Positions 17,262 to 26,299 of a stretch of 64,000 nucleotides of DNA are shown one piece after another. Position numbers and translations under genes: made by a program. A model generated the notes under the pieces. The model saw nothing but the letters and a program-made list of their open reading frames with translations. It had not been told where the DNA came from and did no database searches. Numbering within the stretch: the first letter of the stretch is position 1; the number at the start of each line of letters is the position of its first letter. Source of the stretch: Bacteroidales bacterium (GTDB taxonomy: Bacteria > Bacteroidota > Bacteroidia > Bacteroidales > P3); the NCBI GenBank assembly GCA_017550405.1, contig JAFZPH010000050.1, forward strand, positions 1 through 64,000, given 5' to 3'.

Positions 17262-18345
17262 GTAAGGCTCGCCTATGGAAAGGCGTTTGACAAATGGAGC
17301 CGGAAATGAGGCTAAGTCTTAGAAAAGTCAGAGCTGGTTGGTCGTGACGACTTCGAAACCAGAAAGAGCGTGAGGCTTGTTGTCATAGAAACAATAGGCA
17401 CCAATCGCGGACACAAGGTTCATGATAAAGTTGTTGATGGAGCGGTGACGTGAGTGGACGAGCGACTCGGTGTTCTTCAGCGTGTCGTTGATGCATTCAA
17501 TGACATAGCGTTTGCGCAGCATTATCTTGTCCCACAGTGGCATGAGCCTGTTCTTCATGTTGGACTTTATGCCGGTGACGAGGAGTATGCCGTCTTCGAA
17601 GAGGTCATCGAAGAGCCTTTGCGAGATGTATCCGCGGTCGGCGAACAGCCTGCCGTACAAATCCTTTGCCAGCACTTTCCACACCTTGGGGTCGCGGTCG
17701 TCAGTGTTGGCCGTGGTGAGGCTGAAGGTGATGATTTCCGCCTGGTCGTTGCAGACGAAGTGCAGCTTGAACCCGTGGCACCAACCCATCGTCCCCTTTC
17801 CGTCGTTAGCAAACCCATTGAACACCTTGTTCATGTATCGTCTGACGTTATGGCAGACGGGTATCATGGTGGAGTCCACGTAACTCACTCTGTTGCACCT
17901 GCCGAACGCGCTCATTTTCAAGAAGAACATCATGACGAAGAACATACGGCTCTCCAACTCCACGAAACGGTTGTACGACACTGCCGTGGGGAAGAAAACC
18001 TTGCGGCTGCCAAGGATGTAGTGGATGTAGAAATGTTTGAAACACTTGTAGCACCCGAGGTGGAACATCAGCTGTACGGTCATTATCTCGCTGTCGGACA
18101 TGGTCGCCTTGCGGCGGCGACGCTGCTTGCCTGAGGCCGATAGAAGTTTTTTCTCAAGTTCGGAGTCGAAATTCTTGCTGAATTCGTCCACAATACAGAA
18201 TATTTCAGTAATTTTGTCGTCGGTAATCATAAGACTCGTTTCTTTTTAATATTTTGTTTTTCAGCTACAAAGACACGAATTTTCTTGTGATTACCTTCTC
18301 TTTTTCTGCTAAAGTTATTAACAAAGTTATCCCGAACTCACGTAG
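17262..18345 (-). mobile_element. IS982-family insertion sequence, about 1.08 kb
   Basis: The element is bounded by an 8-bp direct repeat TTATAATA at 17254-17261 and 18346-18353, read as a target-site duplication. It holds a single transposase gene on the minus strand. Size and gene content fit the IS982 family. I cannot see matching terminal inverted repeats: the right end reads CCCGAACTCACGTAG but no complement is present at the left, so the left end may be eroded or the boundary misplaced. Confidence 0.7.
17328..18230 (-). CDS. IS982-family transposase
   Basis: A 300-residue protein beginning MITDDKITEIFCIVDEF, the typical opening of Bacteroidota IS982 transposases. The DDE catalytic core is visible as YVDSTMIPVCHN (first Asp), a second Asp in LFADRGYIS and a Glu in VIECINDTLKNTE. 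A basic stretch KQRRRRK near residue 35 fits DNA binding. Length is complete and no frameshift is seen, so it may be active. It carries a 681-nt open frame on the opposite strand that I treat as a shadow. Confidence 0.93.
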   Translation of the reverse strand: MITDDKITEIFCIVDEFSKNFDSELEKKLLSASGKQRRRRKATMSDSEIMTVQLMFHLGCYKCFKHFYIHYILGSRKVFFPTAVSYNRFVELESRMFFVMMFFLKMSAFGRCNRVSYVDSTMIPVCHNVRRYMNKVFNGFANDGKGTMGWCHGFKLHFVCNDQAEIITFSLTTANTDDRDPKVWKVLAKDLYGRLFADRGYISQRLFDDLFEDGILLVTGIKSNMKNRLMPLWDKIMLRKRYVIECINDTLKNTESLVHSRHRSINNFIMNLVSAIGAYCFYDNKPHALSGFEVVTTNQL

Positions 18346-18404
18346 TTATAATAAATACAAAGTATGTCGCTATGGGACAGTGAGAGGAAATAGAACCATT
18401 TTTT

Positions 18405-18427
18405 ATTGACCCACATCGGTCACTAGG
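18405..18427 (-). repeat. Diverged copy of the 23-bp terminal repeat of the 26300-26635 element
   Basis: It agrees with 26300-26322 at 19 of 23 positions (core ACCCACATCGGTCACTAGG). It lies 52 bp past the IS target duplication, in the 377-bp gap before the efflux operon. Confidence 0.6.
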
Positions 18428-18473
18428 CTAAGGGAAGAATAGGCATCTATTTAATATCCGATTTAGTATAAAT

Positions 18474-18528
18474 AATTATCGTTTTTCAATAATTATTCCC
18501 GATAATTCATGAAAAAGTGTTATCTTTG
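18474..18528 (+). promoter_or_regulatory. Promoter and possible operator of the metal-efflux operon
   Basis: TATCTTTG at 18521-18528 is the -7 box. An inverted repeat AATTATCG (18474-18481) / CGATAATT (18500-18507) lies directly upstream over the -33 region, where a repressor or metal-responsive regulator could bind (inference). No regulator gene is adjacent. Confidence 0.5.
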
Positions 18529-18607
18529 CAACCTGTTTCTGAAGGATACGACAGTACTTCTCAACAAAAAAGCATTGAAAAAGAACTAAATAACAAAACA
18601 GGTCACT

Positions 18608-19732
18608 ATGACGAAAATGAAGAAATACCTCTTATTAGCATTGTGTAGTGGGCTTTTGGCCGGTTGCAACGGCGGTGCCATCGACAACGGAAGCACCACC
18701 GACAGCCAAATCAGCGTACAGGGCGACACCTTGGTGGTGCCACCCACATCGACCATCGCTTCGCGCCTGGTGTGCGACACGGTGGGCGAGTCCAACTACA
18801 CCGCCACCCTCGCCACTTCGGGCGTGGTGAAAGCCATCCCCTCATCCTATGCAGAGGTGTCTGCTCCTTTTTCAGGACGTGTGGTGCGTTCGCTGGTGCG
18901 TATAGGGCAAAAAGTGAAGGCCGGCACACCGCTGTTCGAAATCTCCTCGTCTGATTATTCCGAAGTGGTGAAACGGCTCCTTCAAACCAAGTCGGAACTG
19001 GATATGGCTAAACGGGGACTTGACCGTACGCAGGACCTCCACGACAACAAGGTAGCCTCAGTCAAGGAGCTGGACGAGGCGAAAACGGCCTACTCGCTGG
19101 CTGTGGAGGAATACCACCATGCCGTGGCAGTGGCCAAGGAATACCAAATCGACATCAAGAAAGCCGAGGTGGGACAACCCATGATAGTGCGTGCCCCCTT
19201 GTCGGGCGAGGTGCTGCAGAACGACCTGGTGATAGGCGAGTATCTGAAGGAGGATGCCGCCACAAAGGTGGTGGTGGCCGACCTCGACAAGGTGTGGGTG
19301 AAAGCCAATGTGAGCGAGATGGACGCCCCCTTTGTCAACGGCATCGAGGGGGTTGAAGTGAGCCTGATGGCCCGTCCCGACAGCGTGGTGACAGGCCATG
19401 TTACCTATGTTGGCGGCATCCTCGACCCCGATACCCGCACCGTGGAGACCATCATCGAGTGCAACAACCCCCGGCACCTGATGCTTCCCAACATGTATGC
19501 ACAGGTGAGGATGCAGATACACAGCCGCAACTGCATTGTGATTCCAAAGCAAGCTGTGCTGCAGAGCGAGAAAGGGCGCTACGTGCTGGTGAAGACGGGA
19601 GAAAACAGATACGTGCGGCGATTGGTGGAGGTGCAATCCATCGACGAACACTACCTGCGGGTAATCAAAGGGCTGAGTAAAGGCGACGTGATAGTGAAAG
19701 AGGGCGCTTTCTACCTTATTGACAAACACTAA
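18608..19732 (+). CDS. RND efflux periplasmic adaptor lipoprotein (CusB/CzcB type)
   Basis: A membrane-fusion protein linking an inner-membrane RND pump to an outer-membrane channel. The 374-residue product starts with a lipoprotein signal (LLAGCNGG, lipobox Cys near 20), followed by a biotinyl-lipoyl half (APFSGRVVRSLVRIGQKVKA), a coiled-coil hairpin (about 125-185) and the returning lipoyl half (IVRAPLSGEVLQNDLVIGEY), then beta-barrel and membrane-proximal domains. It is the first gene of a three-gene pump operon; the RND gene follows 36 nt later. An ATG at 18617 is an equally good start. Confidence 0.92.
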   Translation: MTKMKKYLLLALCSGLLAGCNGGAIDNGSTTDSQISVQGDTLVVPPTSTIASRLVCDTVGESNYTATLATSGVVKAIPSSYAEVSAPFSGRVVRSLVRIGQKVKAGTPLFEISSSDYSEVVKRLLQTKSELDMAKRGLDRTQDLHDNKVASVKELDEAKTAYSLAVEEYHHAVAVAKEYQIDIKKAEVGQPMIVRAPLSGEVLQNDLVIGEYLKEDAATKVVVADLDKVWVKANVSEMDAPFVNGIEGVEVSLMARPDSVVTGHVTYVGGILDPDTRTVETIIECNNPRHLMLPNMYAQVRMQIHSRNCIVIPKQAVLQSEKGRYVLVKTGENRYVRRLVEVQSIDEHYLRVIKGLSKGDVIVKEGAFYLIDKH

Positions 19733-19768
19733 CCCCCGTCGTTACGACGGACCACTACCGCATACACC

Positions 19769-22700
19769 ATGGACACACAACAAAAAAAGAACAGTATAGT
19801 TGAGCGACTTGTAGGCTGGGCCATAGACCATAGGGCCATATCGATAGTAGTATTCCTGATGCTGGGCATTGCGGGCGTGATAGCCTGGAACGCATTGTCC
19901 ATCGACGCCTACCCCGACATCTCCGACACTACGGTGCAGGTGGTGACACAGGTACCCGGACTGGCCACTGAGGAGATTGAACAGCAGATCTCCATCCCTG
20001 TGGAGCGGGCAGTGAGCGGCATCCCCAACCTCGTCACTATGCGCAGCAAGAACAGCTTCGGCATCTCGACCGTCGTCCTGGTGTTCGACGACGGCGTGGA
20101 CGACTACTGGGCGCGGCAGCGCGTCACCGAGCGACTGGTAGGCATTGACCTCCCCTACGGGGCTGTGCCTGAACTGAACCCCCTCACCGCCCCCACCGGC
20201 GAGATATACCGCTACATAGTGGAAAGCCCCGACGGCAGCCATGACCTCCGCAGCCTGACAGATATTCACAAGTGGACCATCATCCCTTATCTGCGACAGA
20301 TATCAGGTGTGGCGGACGTGAGCAACTACGGCGGCATCACCACCCAATACCAGATTGAGCTCTCGCCCGAACGGTTGACGGAGTTCGGTGTCTCGCTGAG
20401 CGACATCACCGAGAAGATTGAGCAGAACAACCTCAACGCCGGCGGCAGCATTCTGTCCGAAGGCAGCCTGAGCTATGTGGTGCGAGGTATCGGCCTGATT
20501 AGCGACCTGGAGGGACTGGGCAACATCGTGATAAAGACCGTGAACGGAACACCCGTGTACTTGAAAGAGTTGGGCGAACTGAAATACGGCAACCTGGAAC
20601 GCAAGGGAGTACTTGGCTACAGCGATGACGAACGGAACTACGACGATGCCGTGGAGGGTATCGTGCAGATGCTGCGCGGTGAAAACCCTTCGGAGGTGCT
20701 GGACCGCATACATACCTCTATCGACGAGCTGAACAACGAAATCCTGCCCGAGGGCGTGGTCATCCATCCTTTCCTCGACCGCACCAGTCTGGTGGGCGAG
20801 ACACTCAAGACCGTTTCCCACACCCTGCTTATCGGCATGCTGCTGGTAGTGGTGGTGCTGATGATTTTCCTGGGCAATTTCAGGGGGTCGCTGGTAGTGG
20901 CGGTCACTATTCCCATTGCCCTGTTGGTGGCCTTTGTGCTGATGAAACTGACGGGCATACCCGCCAACCTGCTGTCGCTCGGAGCCATCGACTTCGGCAT
21001 CCTGGTGGACGGCGCCATCGTGATGATGGAGAATATCCTCAAGAAACGCGAGCGGCATCCCGAGCTAGAGCTTACCACCAGCGACGTGAAACAACGCGCC
21101 CGCGAAGTGGCCCGTTCCATCTTCTTCTCCACCATCATCATCATCACGGCCTATCTGCCTCTGTTTGCCTTCGAGCATGTGGAGCGCAAGCTGTTTACCC
21201 CCATGGCCTACACGGTGGGCTACGCCCTCATCGGCGCACTGCTCACCTCGCTGCTGCTCACCCCCGGCCTCTCCTATATGGCCTACCGTAAACCCCGCAA
21301 GCTGTATCACAACAAATGGCTGGAACGCCTCAACGACTCTTACACCCGTCTCATAGGCACCATCCTCGAGAAGAAACGGGCCGTGCTGATCACCCTGGCC
21401 GTCATTCTTTTGGGTTCGGTAGGCCTCTCCATAAGCGTGGGCAAGGACTTCCTGCCACCGCTGGACGAGGGCTCGATATGGGTGCAGGTTCAGCTGCCCT
21501 CGGGTTTGAGCATCGAGCAGTCGAAAAAGATGTCCGACGACCTGCGGAATGTCCTCAGCGAGTTCGACGAAACATCATACGTCATGACCCAGCTGGGACG
21601 CGACGACGAGGGTGCCGAATGCTTCTCCCTCTCGCATATCGAGTGCGGCATCGGGCTGAAGCCTTACAACACCTGGAAAAGCGGACGCACCAAAGCCGAA
21701 CTGGTGGAGGCCATGGCTGCTGCCATCGAACGCATGCCCGGCTACTCGGCAGGCTTCTCGCAACCCATCATCGACATGGTGATGGACCAGATAGCCGGCA
21801 CCCACAGCGACCTGGCACTGAAAATCTACTCCGACGACATCAACGAGAGCCGCCGCGTGGCCGACGAGGTGGCCAAGGTGGTGGCAGGTATCAAGGGTGC
21901 CACCGACGTGGCAGTGGACCTCGAGCCCCCCACACCCCAGTTGCAAATATCGGTCAACCGTGCCAGTATCGCCCAGTACGGGCTGAATGTAGCCGATGTG
22001 ACCGAGTTGATTGAGCTGGCCATCGGTGGCCGGGCCATCTCGCAGATTTATGTAGGCAGCAAGGTGTACGACATCACCTGCCGCTATGCCGAGAAATACC
22101 GCAACACTCCGGAGGAGATCGGCAACCTCATGCTCACCACCGCCACAGGGGTGAAAGTGCCTCTCTCGGCCGTGGCCGACATCAAGATGGACCTCGGAGC
22201 CAGCACCATCATGCGCGAGATGGCCCGCCGCTACACCTTGGTGCGTATCAACCTGCGCGGTGCCGACCTCTCCACCTTTGTGGCCGAAGCCGACCGACAG
22301 ATTGCCCGGAACGTACAATACGACCACGCCACCACCAACCTCCATTGGGCAGGCCAGTTCGAGAACCGCAACCGCGCATTTGGCCGTCTGGCGCTTGTCG
22401 TGCCGCTGGCACTCATGGTGATGTTCATCCTCCTCATCTTCGCCTTCGGCAAGGTGCGCCAGGCAGGGCTGCTCATGGTGGTCGTACCCCTCGCCCTCTT
22501 CGGCGGCATGGCGGCCCTCAACGTGCGGGGCATGACTCTCAACGTCTCCTCCGCCGTGGGCTTCATCGCGCTGATAGGCGTAGCCATACAGAACGGCATT
22601 ATCATGATATCGCACATCAACCACCTGCGCGACAGGGGACGGGGGCTGCGCCGAGCAGTCATCGAGGGAGCCTCGCACCGCATGCGTCCCGTGTTGCTCA

Positions 22701-22930
22701 CCGCCTCGGTGGCCGTGCTGGGACTCTTCCCCGCTTCCATCTCCACCGGCATCGGCAGCGATGTGCAACGTCCCCTCGCCACCGTGATAGTCTACGGACT
22801 CATCTTCGCCACCGTGGTCACCCTCTTCATCCTCCCCTCGCTCTACTACATGGTCGAACTGCGTGCAGAACGGCGCGCAGCCGATAAAACAGCCTCGCAA
22901 CCCGACATCAACACCCACGCACAATCATGA
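19769..22930 (+). CDS. Heavy-metal efflux RND transporter (CusA/CzcA family)
   Basis: The proton-driven inner-membrane pump of a tripartite exporter, 1,053 residues, the normal length. The N-terminal helix is followed by SIDAYPDISDTTVQVVTQVPG, a typical CzcA/CusA block. Transmembrane helix 4 carries D408-FGILV-D414-GAIVMMEN, the D-x5-D/E-N signature of divalent or monovalent heavy-metal exporters. The two periplasmic loops and the second set of helices are complete. Substrate is a metal ion; the motif type favours divalent cations (Co, Zn, Cd, Ni) over Cu/Ag, but this is not certain. The stop overlaps the start of the TolC-like gene (ATGA). Confidence 0.95.
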   Translation: MDTQQKKNSIVERLVGWAIDHRAISIVVFLMLGIAGVIAWNALSIDAYPDISDTTVQVVTQVPGLATEEIEQQISIPVERAVSGIPNLVTMRSKNSFGISTVVLVFDDGVDDYWARQRVTERLVGIDLPYGAVPELNPLTAPTGEIYRYIVESPDGSHDLRSLTDIHKWTIIPYLRQISGVADVSNYGGITTQYQIELSPERLTEFGVSLSDITEKIEQNNLNAGGSILSEGSLSYVVRGIGLISDLEGLGNIVIKTVNGTPVYLKELGELKYGNLERKGVLGYSDDERNYDDAVEGIVQMLRGENPSEVLDRIHTSIDELNNEILPEGVVIHPFLDRTSLVGETLKTVSHTLLIGMLLVVVVLMIFLGNFRGSLVVAVTIPIALLVAFVLMKLTGIPANLLSLGAIDFGILVDGAIVMMENILKKRERHPELELTTSDVKQRAREVARSIFFSTIIIITAYLPLFAFEHVERKLFTPMAYTVGYALIGALLTSLLLTPGLSYMAYRKPRKLYHNKWLERLNDSYTRLIGTILEKKRAVLITLAVILLGSVGLSISVGKDFLPPLDEGSIWVQVQLPSGLSIEQSKKMSDDLRNVLSEFDETSYVMTQLGRDDEGAECFSLSHIECGIGLKPYNTWKSGRTKAELVEAMAAAIERMPGYSAGFSQPIIDMVMDQIAGTHSDLALKIYSDDINESRRVADEVAKVVAGIKGATDVAVDLEPPTPQLQISVNRASIAQYGLNVADVTELIELAIGGRAISQIYVGSKVYDITCRYAEKYRNTPEEIGNLMLTTATGVKVPLSAVADIKMDLGASTIMREMARRYTLVRINLRGADLSTFVAEADRQIARNVQYDHATTNLHWAGQFENRNRAFGRLALVVPLALMVMFILLIFAFGKVRQAGLLMVVVPLALFGGMAALNVRGMTLNVSSAVGFIALIGVAIQNGIIMISHINHLRDRGRGLRRAVIEGASHRMRPVLLTASVAVLGLFPASISTGIGSDVQRPLATVIVYGLIFATVVTLFILPSLYYMVELRAERRAADKTASQPDINTHAQS

Positions 22931-24201
22931 AAACAACCACCCATACCCCCTTGCGGCACCTTGCCGCCCTCACGGCGTTCATCGTCCTGCTGACAGCCCC
23001 TGCCCTTGGCCAGCATCTGGACTACACCGCCTTCATCAACCGCGTGATGGAACACAACCCTGCTTATGCCGCCGCCAAGCTGGACCTCTCCATGTCGCAA
23101 GCCGACCTGTCCGTGGCCAAGAAGTTCACCGACCCCAGCCTCAGTGCCGAGTACGGCAACAATAGCGACTGGGACATCGCCATGGGCACCTCCTTCAGCT
23201 TTGGGCTGGAAAAGTCCGTCTCCTTCGGCAAACGCTCGGCACGTATCGCCGTTGCCCGGCACAATCTCGACGCCTCCGAGGCCGGGCTGCAACTCTTTGC
23301 CGCCACCCTTCGGGCAGAAGCCACCCTCGCCTTTATCGACGCCCTACTGGCACGCGACCTCGCCACCATCGGACAGCAGAATGCACAGAACATGGAATCG
23401 CTATATCGCAGCGACAGCCTGCGCCACGCCAAAGGCGAGCTGTCCGAAATCGATGTTCTCCAGACCCGTCTCGAAGCCAATATCGCCCGGCAAGAATACC
23501 TTGCCCAACAGGTGGAATACCGCAACGCCCTTGTTGAGCTGGACCGCCTTATGGGCGACCCCTCACGCTCCACCGCAGCCATCGAGGGCACCCTCAATGT
23601 ACCCATGCGGCTCTACAGCCTCGACAGCCTGCTAAGCAATGCCGACAGCCTCCGCCCCGACATTGTACAGCAACGCCACCTCGCCCTTGCCTCCGAGAGC
23701 GAACTGACACAGGTGCGCCGCGAACGTATGCCCGACATCGACCTTGCCCTCGGCGTCAACTACAACACGCGTGTACGTAACGAGGAAGCCCCTGCCCCCG
23801 AATTCATCGGCTACACCGTGGGTGTCAGCATCCCCCTGCCCTTCTCCAACCTCAACCGCGGCGACATCCGCTCAGGCCAGTTCAAAGCCCGGCAGGCACA
23901 TCTGCAGACCGACATCCTCCGGCAGCAGGCACAAGCCGAAATCATCACCGCCTACAACAACTACCGCTCAGCCGTCAGCCGACTTGCCGACTACAACAGC
24001 GTCATTCTCCACAACGCCCGCCAGGTACTCGACGGTAAGATGTATGCCTACCGGCGCGGCGAGACCTCCCTGCTCGAAGTCATCAACGCCCAGCACACCT
24101 ACAACGAGTTGCAGCAAGCCTATGTCGAATGCCTACACAGCTGCATGACCGCCCGCGTGGAACTGGAACGCTGCGCTGGCACCGCCCGCTTCGGCCTATA
24201 A
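22927..24201 (+). CDS. TolC-family outer-membrane efflux channel
   Basis: The outer-membrane component of the metal exporter, 424 residues. After the signal peptide come two repeats of long helices with beta hairpins: VMEHNPAYAAAKLDLSMSQA and the later RPDIVQQRHLALASESELTQ are the usual repeat openings. The final helix (GETSLLEVINAQHTYNELQ) has the family pattern of small residue-Leu-Val-Asn-Ala-Gln. Its start overlaps the RND stop by 4 nt. An AT-rich hairpin follows the gene. Confidence 0.92.
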   Translation: MKTTTHTPLRHLAALTAFIVLLTAPALGQHLDYTAFINRVMEHNPAYAAAKLDLSMSQADLSVAKKFTDPSLSAEYGNNSDWDIAMGTSFSFGLEKSVSFGKRSARIAVARHNLDASEAGLQLFAATLRAEATLAFIDALLARDLATIGQQNAQNMESLYRSDSLRHAKGELSEIDVLQTRLEANIARQEYLAQQVEYRNALVELDRLMGDPSRSTAAIEGTLNVPMRLYSLDSLLSNADSLRPDIVQQRHLALASESELTQVRRERMPDIDLALGVNYNTRVRNEEAPAPEFIGYTVGVSIPLPFSNLNRGDIRSGQFKARQAHLQTDILRQQAQAEIITAYNNYRSAVSRLADYNSVILHNARQVLDGKMYAYRRGETSLLEVINAQHTYNELQQAYVECLHSCMTARVELERCAGTARFGL

Positions 24202-24209
24202 CCCACTGA

Positions 24210-24267
24210 GAATTGAAAATTGAAAATTGAGAATTGAAATCATATTTCACTTTTCAATTTTCAATTT
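24210..24267. repeat. AT-rich tandem and inverted repeat
   Basis: Tandem AATTGAAA-type units (24210-24240) face their reverse complement (TTTTCAATTTTCAATTT, 24251-24267). It can fold into a long AT hairpin after the efflux operon. A -7 box TATCTTTG at 24276-24283 for the next gene follows at once. Confidence 0.65.
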
Positions 24268-24307
24268 ATTTTTTGTATCTTTGCATCCTGAAAAAAATGG
24301 AATCATC

Positions 24308-25531
24308 ATGAAGAGAACCACCCTTATCCTTGCTGCGGCACTGGCAAGTACCGCTGTTTGGGCACAACCCAAGTCGCCCCAAAACAACAACGAAGGCTAT
24401 AAATTCACTGTCACCAAGGAACTCCCCGTCACCTCGGTCAAAAACCAAGGCAAGGCCGGCACCTGCTGGGACTACAGCGGCATGGCATTTATCGAAGCCG
24501 AGCTGCTGCGTATGGGCAAAGGCACCTACGACTTCAGCGAGATGTACACCGCCTATTGGGACTATATGGACCGCGCCATGGCCTCCATCCGCACCCACGG
24601 CGACATCGGATTTAGCCAAGGGGGCTGCTTCGGCGACCTGCTGCACTGCATGGAACGCTATGGCCTGGTGCCCGAAGAGCTGATGCGCCCCGGTGCCATG
24701 TACCGCGACACCATCTCCAACCACAGCGAGCTCAGCTCCATGGTCAACCCCATGGTCAAAGCCGCCGCAGGCAACAGCAGTCTGCAAAGCGATGAGAACT
24801 ACCAGCTGCTCTGCATGAAAGCCATCCGTGCCGTGCACGACGTCTATCTGGGCGTGCCACCCGAGCGGTTCACCTACCAGGGCAAGAGCTACACCCCGCA
24901 GTCATTCTACGCCTCAACGGGATTGAAAGCCGACGACTATATCCAAATCACCTCCTTCCTGCACTACCCCTACTACACGACCTTCGCCGTCGAGAGCCCC
25001 GACAACTGGCGCCACGACCTCTCCTACAACGTCCCCCTCGACGAGTTGCTGGCCATCACCGACTATGCCGTTGCCCACGGCTATCCCGTAGGCTGGGACA
25101 GCGATGTGAGCGAGCCCGGTTTCCGCCAGAACTCACGCAACGGCTTCTGCGTCCTCCCCGCCACCACCATGAACGCCCCTGACCTCAAAGGCAGCGACCT
25201 CGCCCACTGGACCGGCATGACCGCCAAGGAAATCCTGGACGAGTCCGCCACACGCCCCACTCCCCAACGTTGGGTCACCCCGCAGGAACGCCAGCTGGGA
25301 TGGGACAACCACGAGACCAACGACGACCACCTCATGCTCATCTACGGCACCGCCAAGGACCAGCTGGGCAACGAATACTACATGGTCAAAAACAGTTGGG
25401 GAGCCTACAACGGCGACTACAAAGGCATGTTCTACGCCAGCAAAGCATACTTCCGCTACAAGACCATCACCATCCTCATCCACAAGGATGCCCTCTCGCC
25501 CGACATGAAAAAGAAACTCTCCATCAAATAA
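24308..25531 (+). CDS. Secreted C1B cysteine peptidase (bleomycin hydrolase / PepC family)
   Basis: A papain-fold cysteine peptidase of 407 residues with a signal peptide (ending AVWAQ), so it acts in the periplasm or outside. The catalytic triad is visible: C53 in KAGTCWDYSG, H341 in NDDHLMLIYG and N362 in VKNSWGAYNG, the order and spacing of the C1B family. The open frame extends to 24227, but that part contains the promoter (24276-24283), so the ATG at 24308 is the start. In Bacteroidota such peptidases process peptides from host or diet; the substrate is unknown here. Confidence 0.93.
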   Translation: MKRTTLILAAALASTAVWAQPKSPQNNNEGYKFTVTKELPVTSVKNQGKAGTCWDYSGMAFIEAELLRMGKGTYDFSEMYTAYWDYMDRAMASIRTHGDIGFSQGGCFGDLLHCMERYGLVPEELMRPGAMYRDTISNHSELSSMVNPMVKAAAGNSSLQSDENYQLLCMKAIRAVHDVYLGVPPERFTYQGKSYTPQSFYASTGLKADDYIQITSFLHYPYYTTFAVESPDNWRHDLSYNVPLDELLAITDYAVAHGYPVGWDSDVSEPGFRQNSRNGFCVLPATTMNAPDLKGSDLAHWTGMTAKEILDESATRPTPQRWVTPQERQLGWDNHETNDDHLMLIYGTAKDQLGNEYYMVKNSWGAYNGDYKGMFYASKAYFRYKTITILIHKDALSPDMKKKLSIK

Positions 25532-25581
25532 CCGGAACCAACCAAACATTAACACATTAACTTATTAACAGATTTAAAGGT

Positions 25582-26241
25582 ATGAAAAACATCATCCTGT
25601 TCGGCGCCCCCGGTGCCGGCAAAGGCACCCAAGCCACCCTGCTAGCCGAGAAATTCGACCTCATCCACCTCTCCACCGGCGAGATGCTCCGCAACGAAGT
25701 GGCGCAAGGCACTCCGCTGGGTCTCCGCGTCAAGGACATCATGAACCGTGGCGACCTGGTGGGCGACGACATCGTGGTAGGCCTCATCGCCAAAGCCCTC
25801 GACAGCGGCCGAAACGAGCTCCTCGACGAGTGGGACCAGCTGCGGCTGCGCCGCGCCTGTGGCCTCGGCCCCGACGACCCGCTGCCCGAAAAGCCCCAGC
25901 CCTCCATCATCTACGACGGTTTCCCCCGCACCGTGCAGCAATGCCAAATGCTGGAATTCCTCTTCCAGAAGAAACAACGCAAACTGGACGCCGTCATCTC
26001 CATCGACGTACCGCAGGAAGAGCTGGTGCGTCGCATCCACGAACGCGCCATGGTTTCCAACCGCAGTGACGACACCGAGGAGGTCATCCGTCACCGCTTG
26101 GAGGAATACGAGGCCAAGACCCGTCCGGTACTCGACTACTACAAAGTCTCCGGCCGCCTTATTTCCGTAGATGGCAGCGGTGAGATTTCAGAGACCAACA
26201 CCCGCCTGTGCCAAGTGCTGCAATACATGCTGACACGCTAA
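25582..26241 (+). CDS. adk: Adenylate kinase with an insertion before the second nucleotide motif
   Basis: Adenylate kinase interconverts ATP+AMP and 2 ADP. The P-loop GAPGAGKGTQ (8-17), LIHLSTGEMLR, IIYDGFPRT (109-117) and the C-terminal ISVDGSGEI are all present. The LID (RAMVSNRSDDTEEVI) is of the short type without zinc cysteines. Unusually, about 27 residues (roughly 77-107, including a run DEWDQLRLRRACGLGPDD) lie between the NMP-binding helices and DGFPRT, where typical enzymes have only a few; the total length of 219 residues reflects this. The rest is normal, so activity is expected. Confidence 0.95.
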   Translation: MKNIILFGAPGAGKGTQATLLAEKFDLIHLSTGEMLRNEVAQGTPLGLRVKDIMNRGDLVGDDIVVGLIAKALDSGRNELLDEWDQLRLRRACGLGPDDPLPEKPQPSIIYDGFPRTVQQCQMLEFLFQKKQRKLDAVISIDVPQEELVRRIHERAMVSNRSDDTEEVIRHRLEEYEAKTRPVLDYYKVSGRLISVDGSGEISETNTRLCQVLQYMLTR

Positions 26242-26263
26242 ATCGCAGGCTCCCAAAACAAAG

Positions 26264-26296
26264 AGAGGGCGTCCCTGATGGTTAGGGACGCCCTCT
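26264..26296 (+). terminator. Terminator of adk
   Basis: Perfect 13-bp stem AGAGGGCGTCCCT / AGGGACGCCCTCT with a 7-nt loop, 22 nt after the stop. Confidence 0.85.
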
Positions 26297-26299
26297 ACG

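Noticed and set aside
17454..18134. Plus-strand open frame of 226 codons opposite the IS transposase
   Set aside because: Reverse shadow of a clear transposase; no promoter or start signal.
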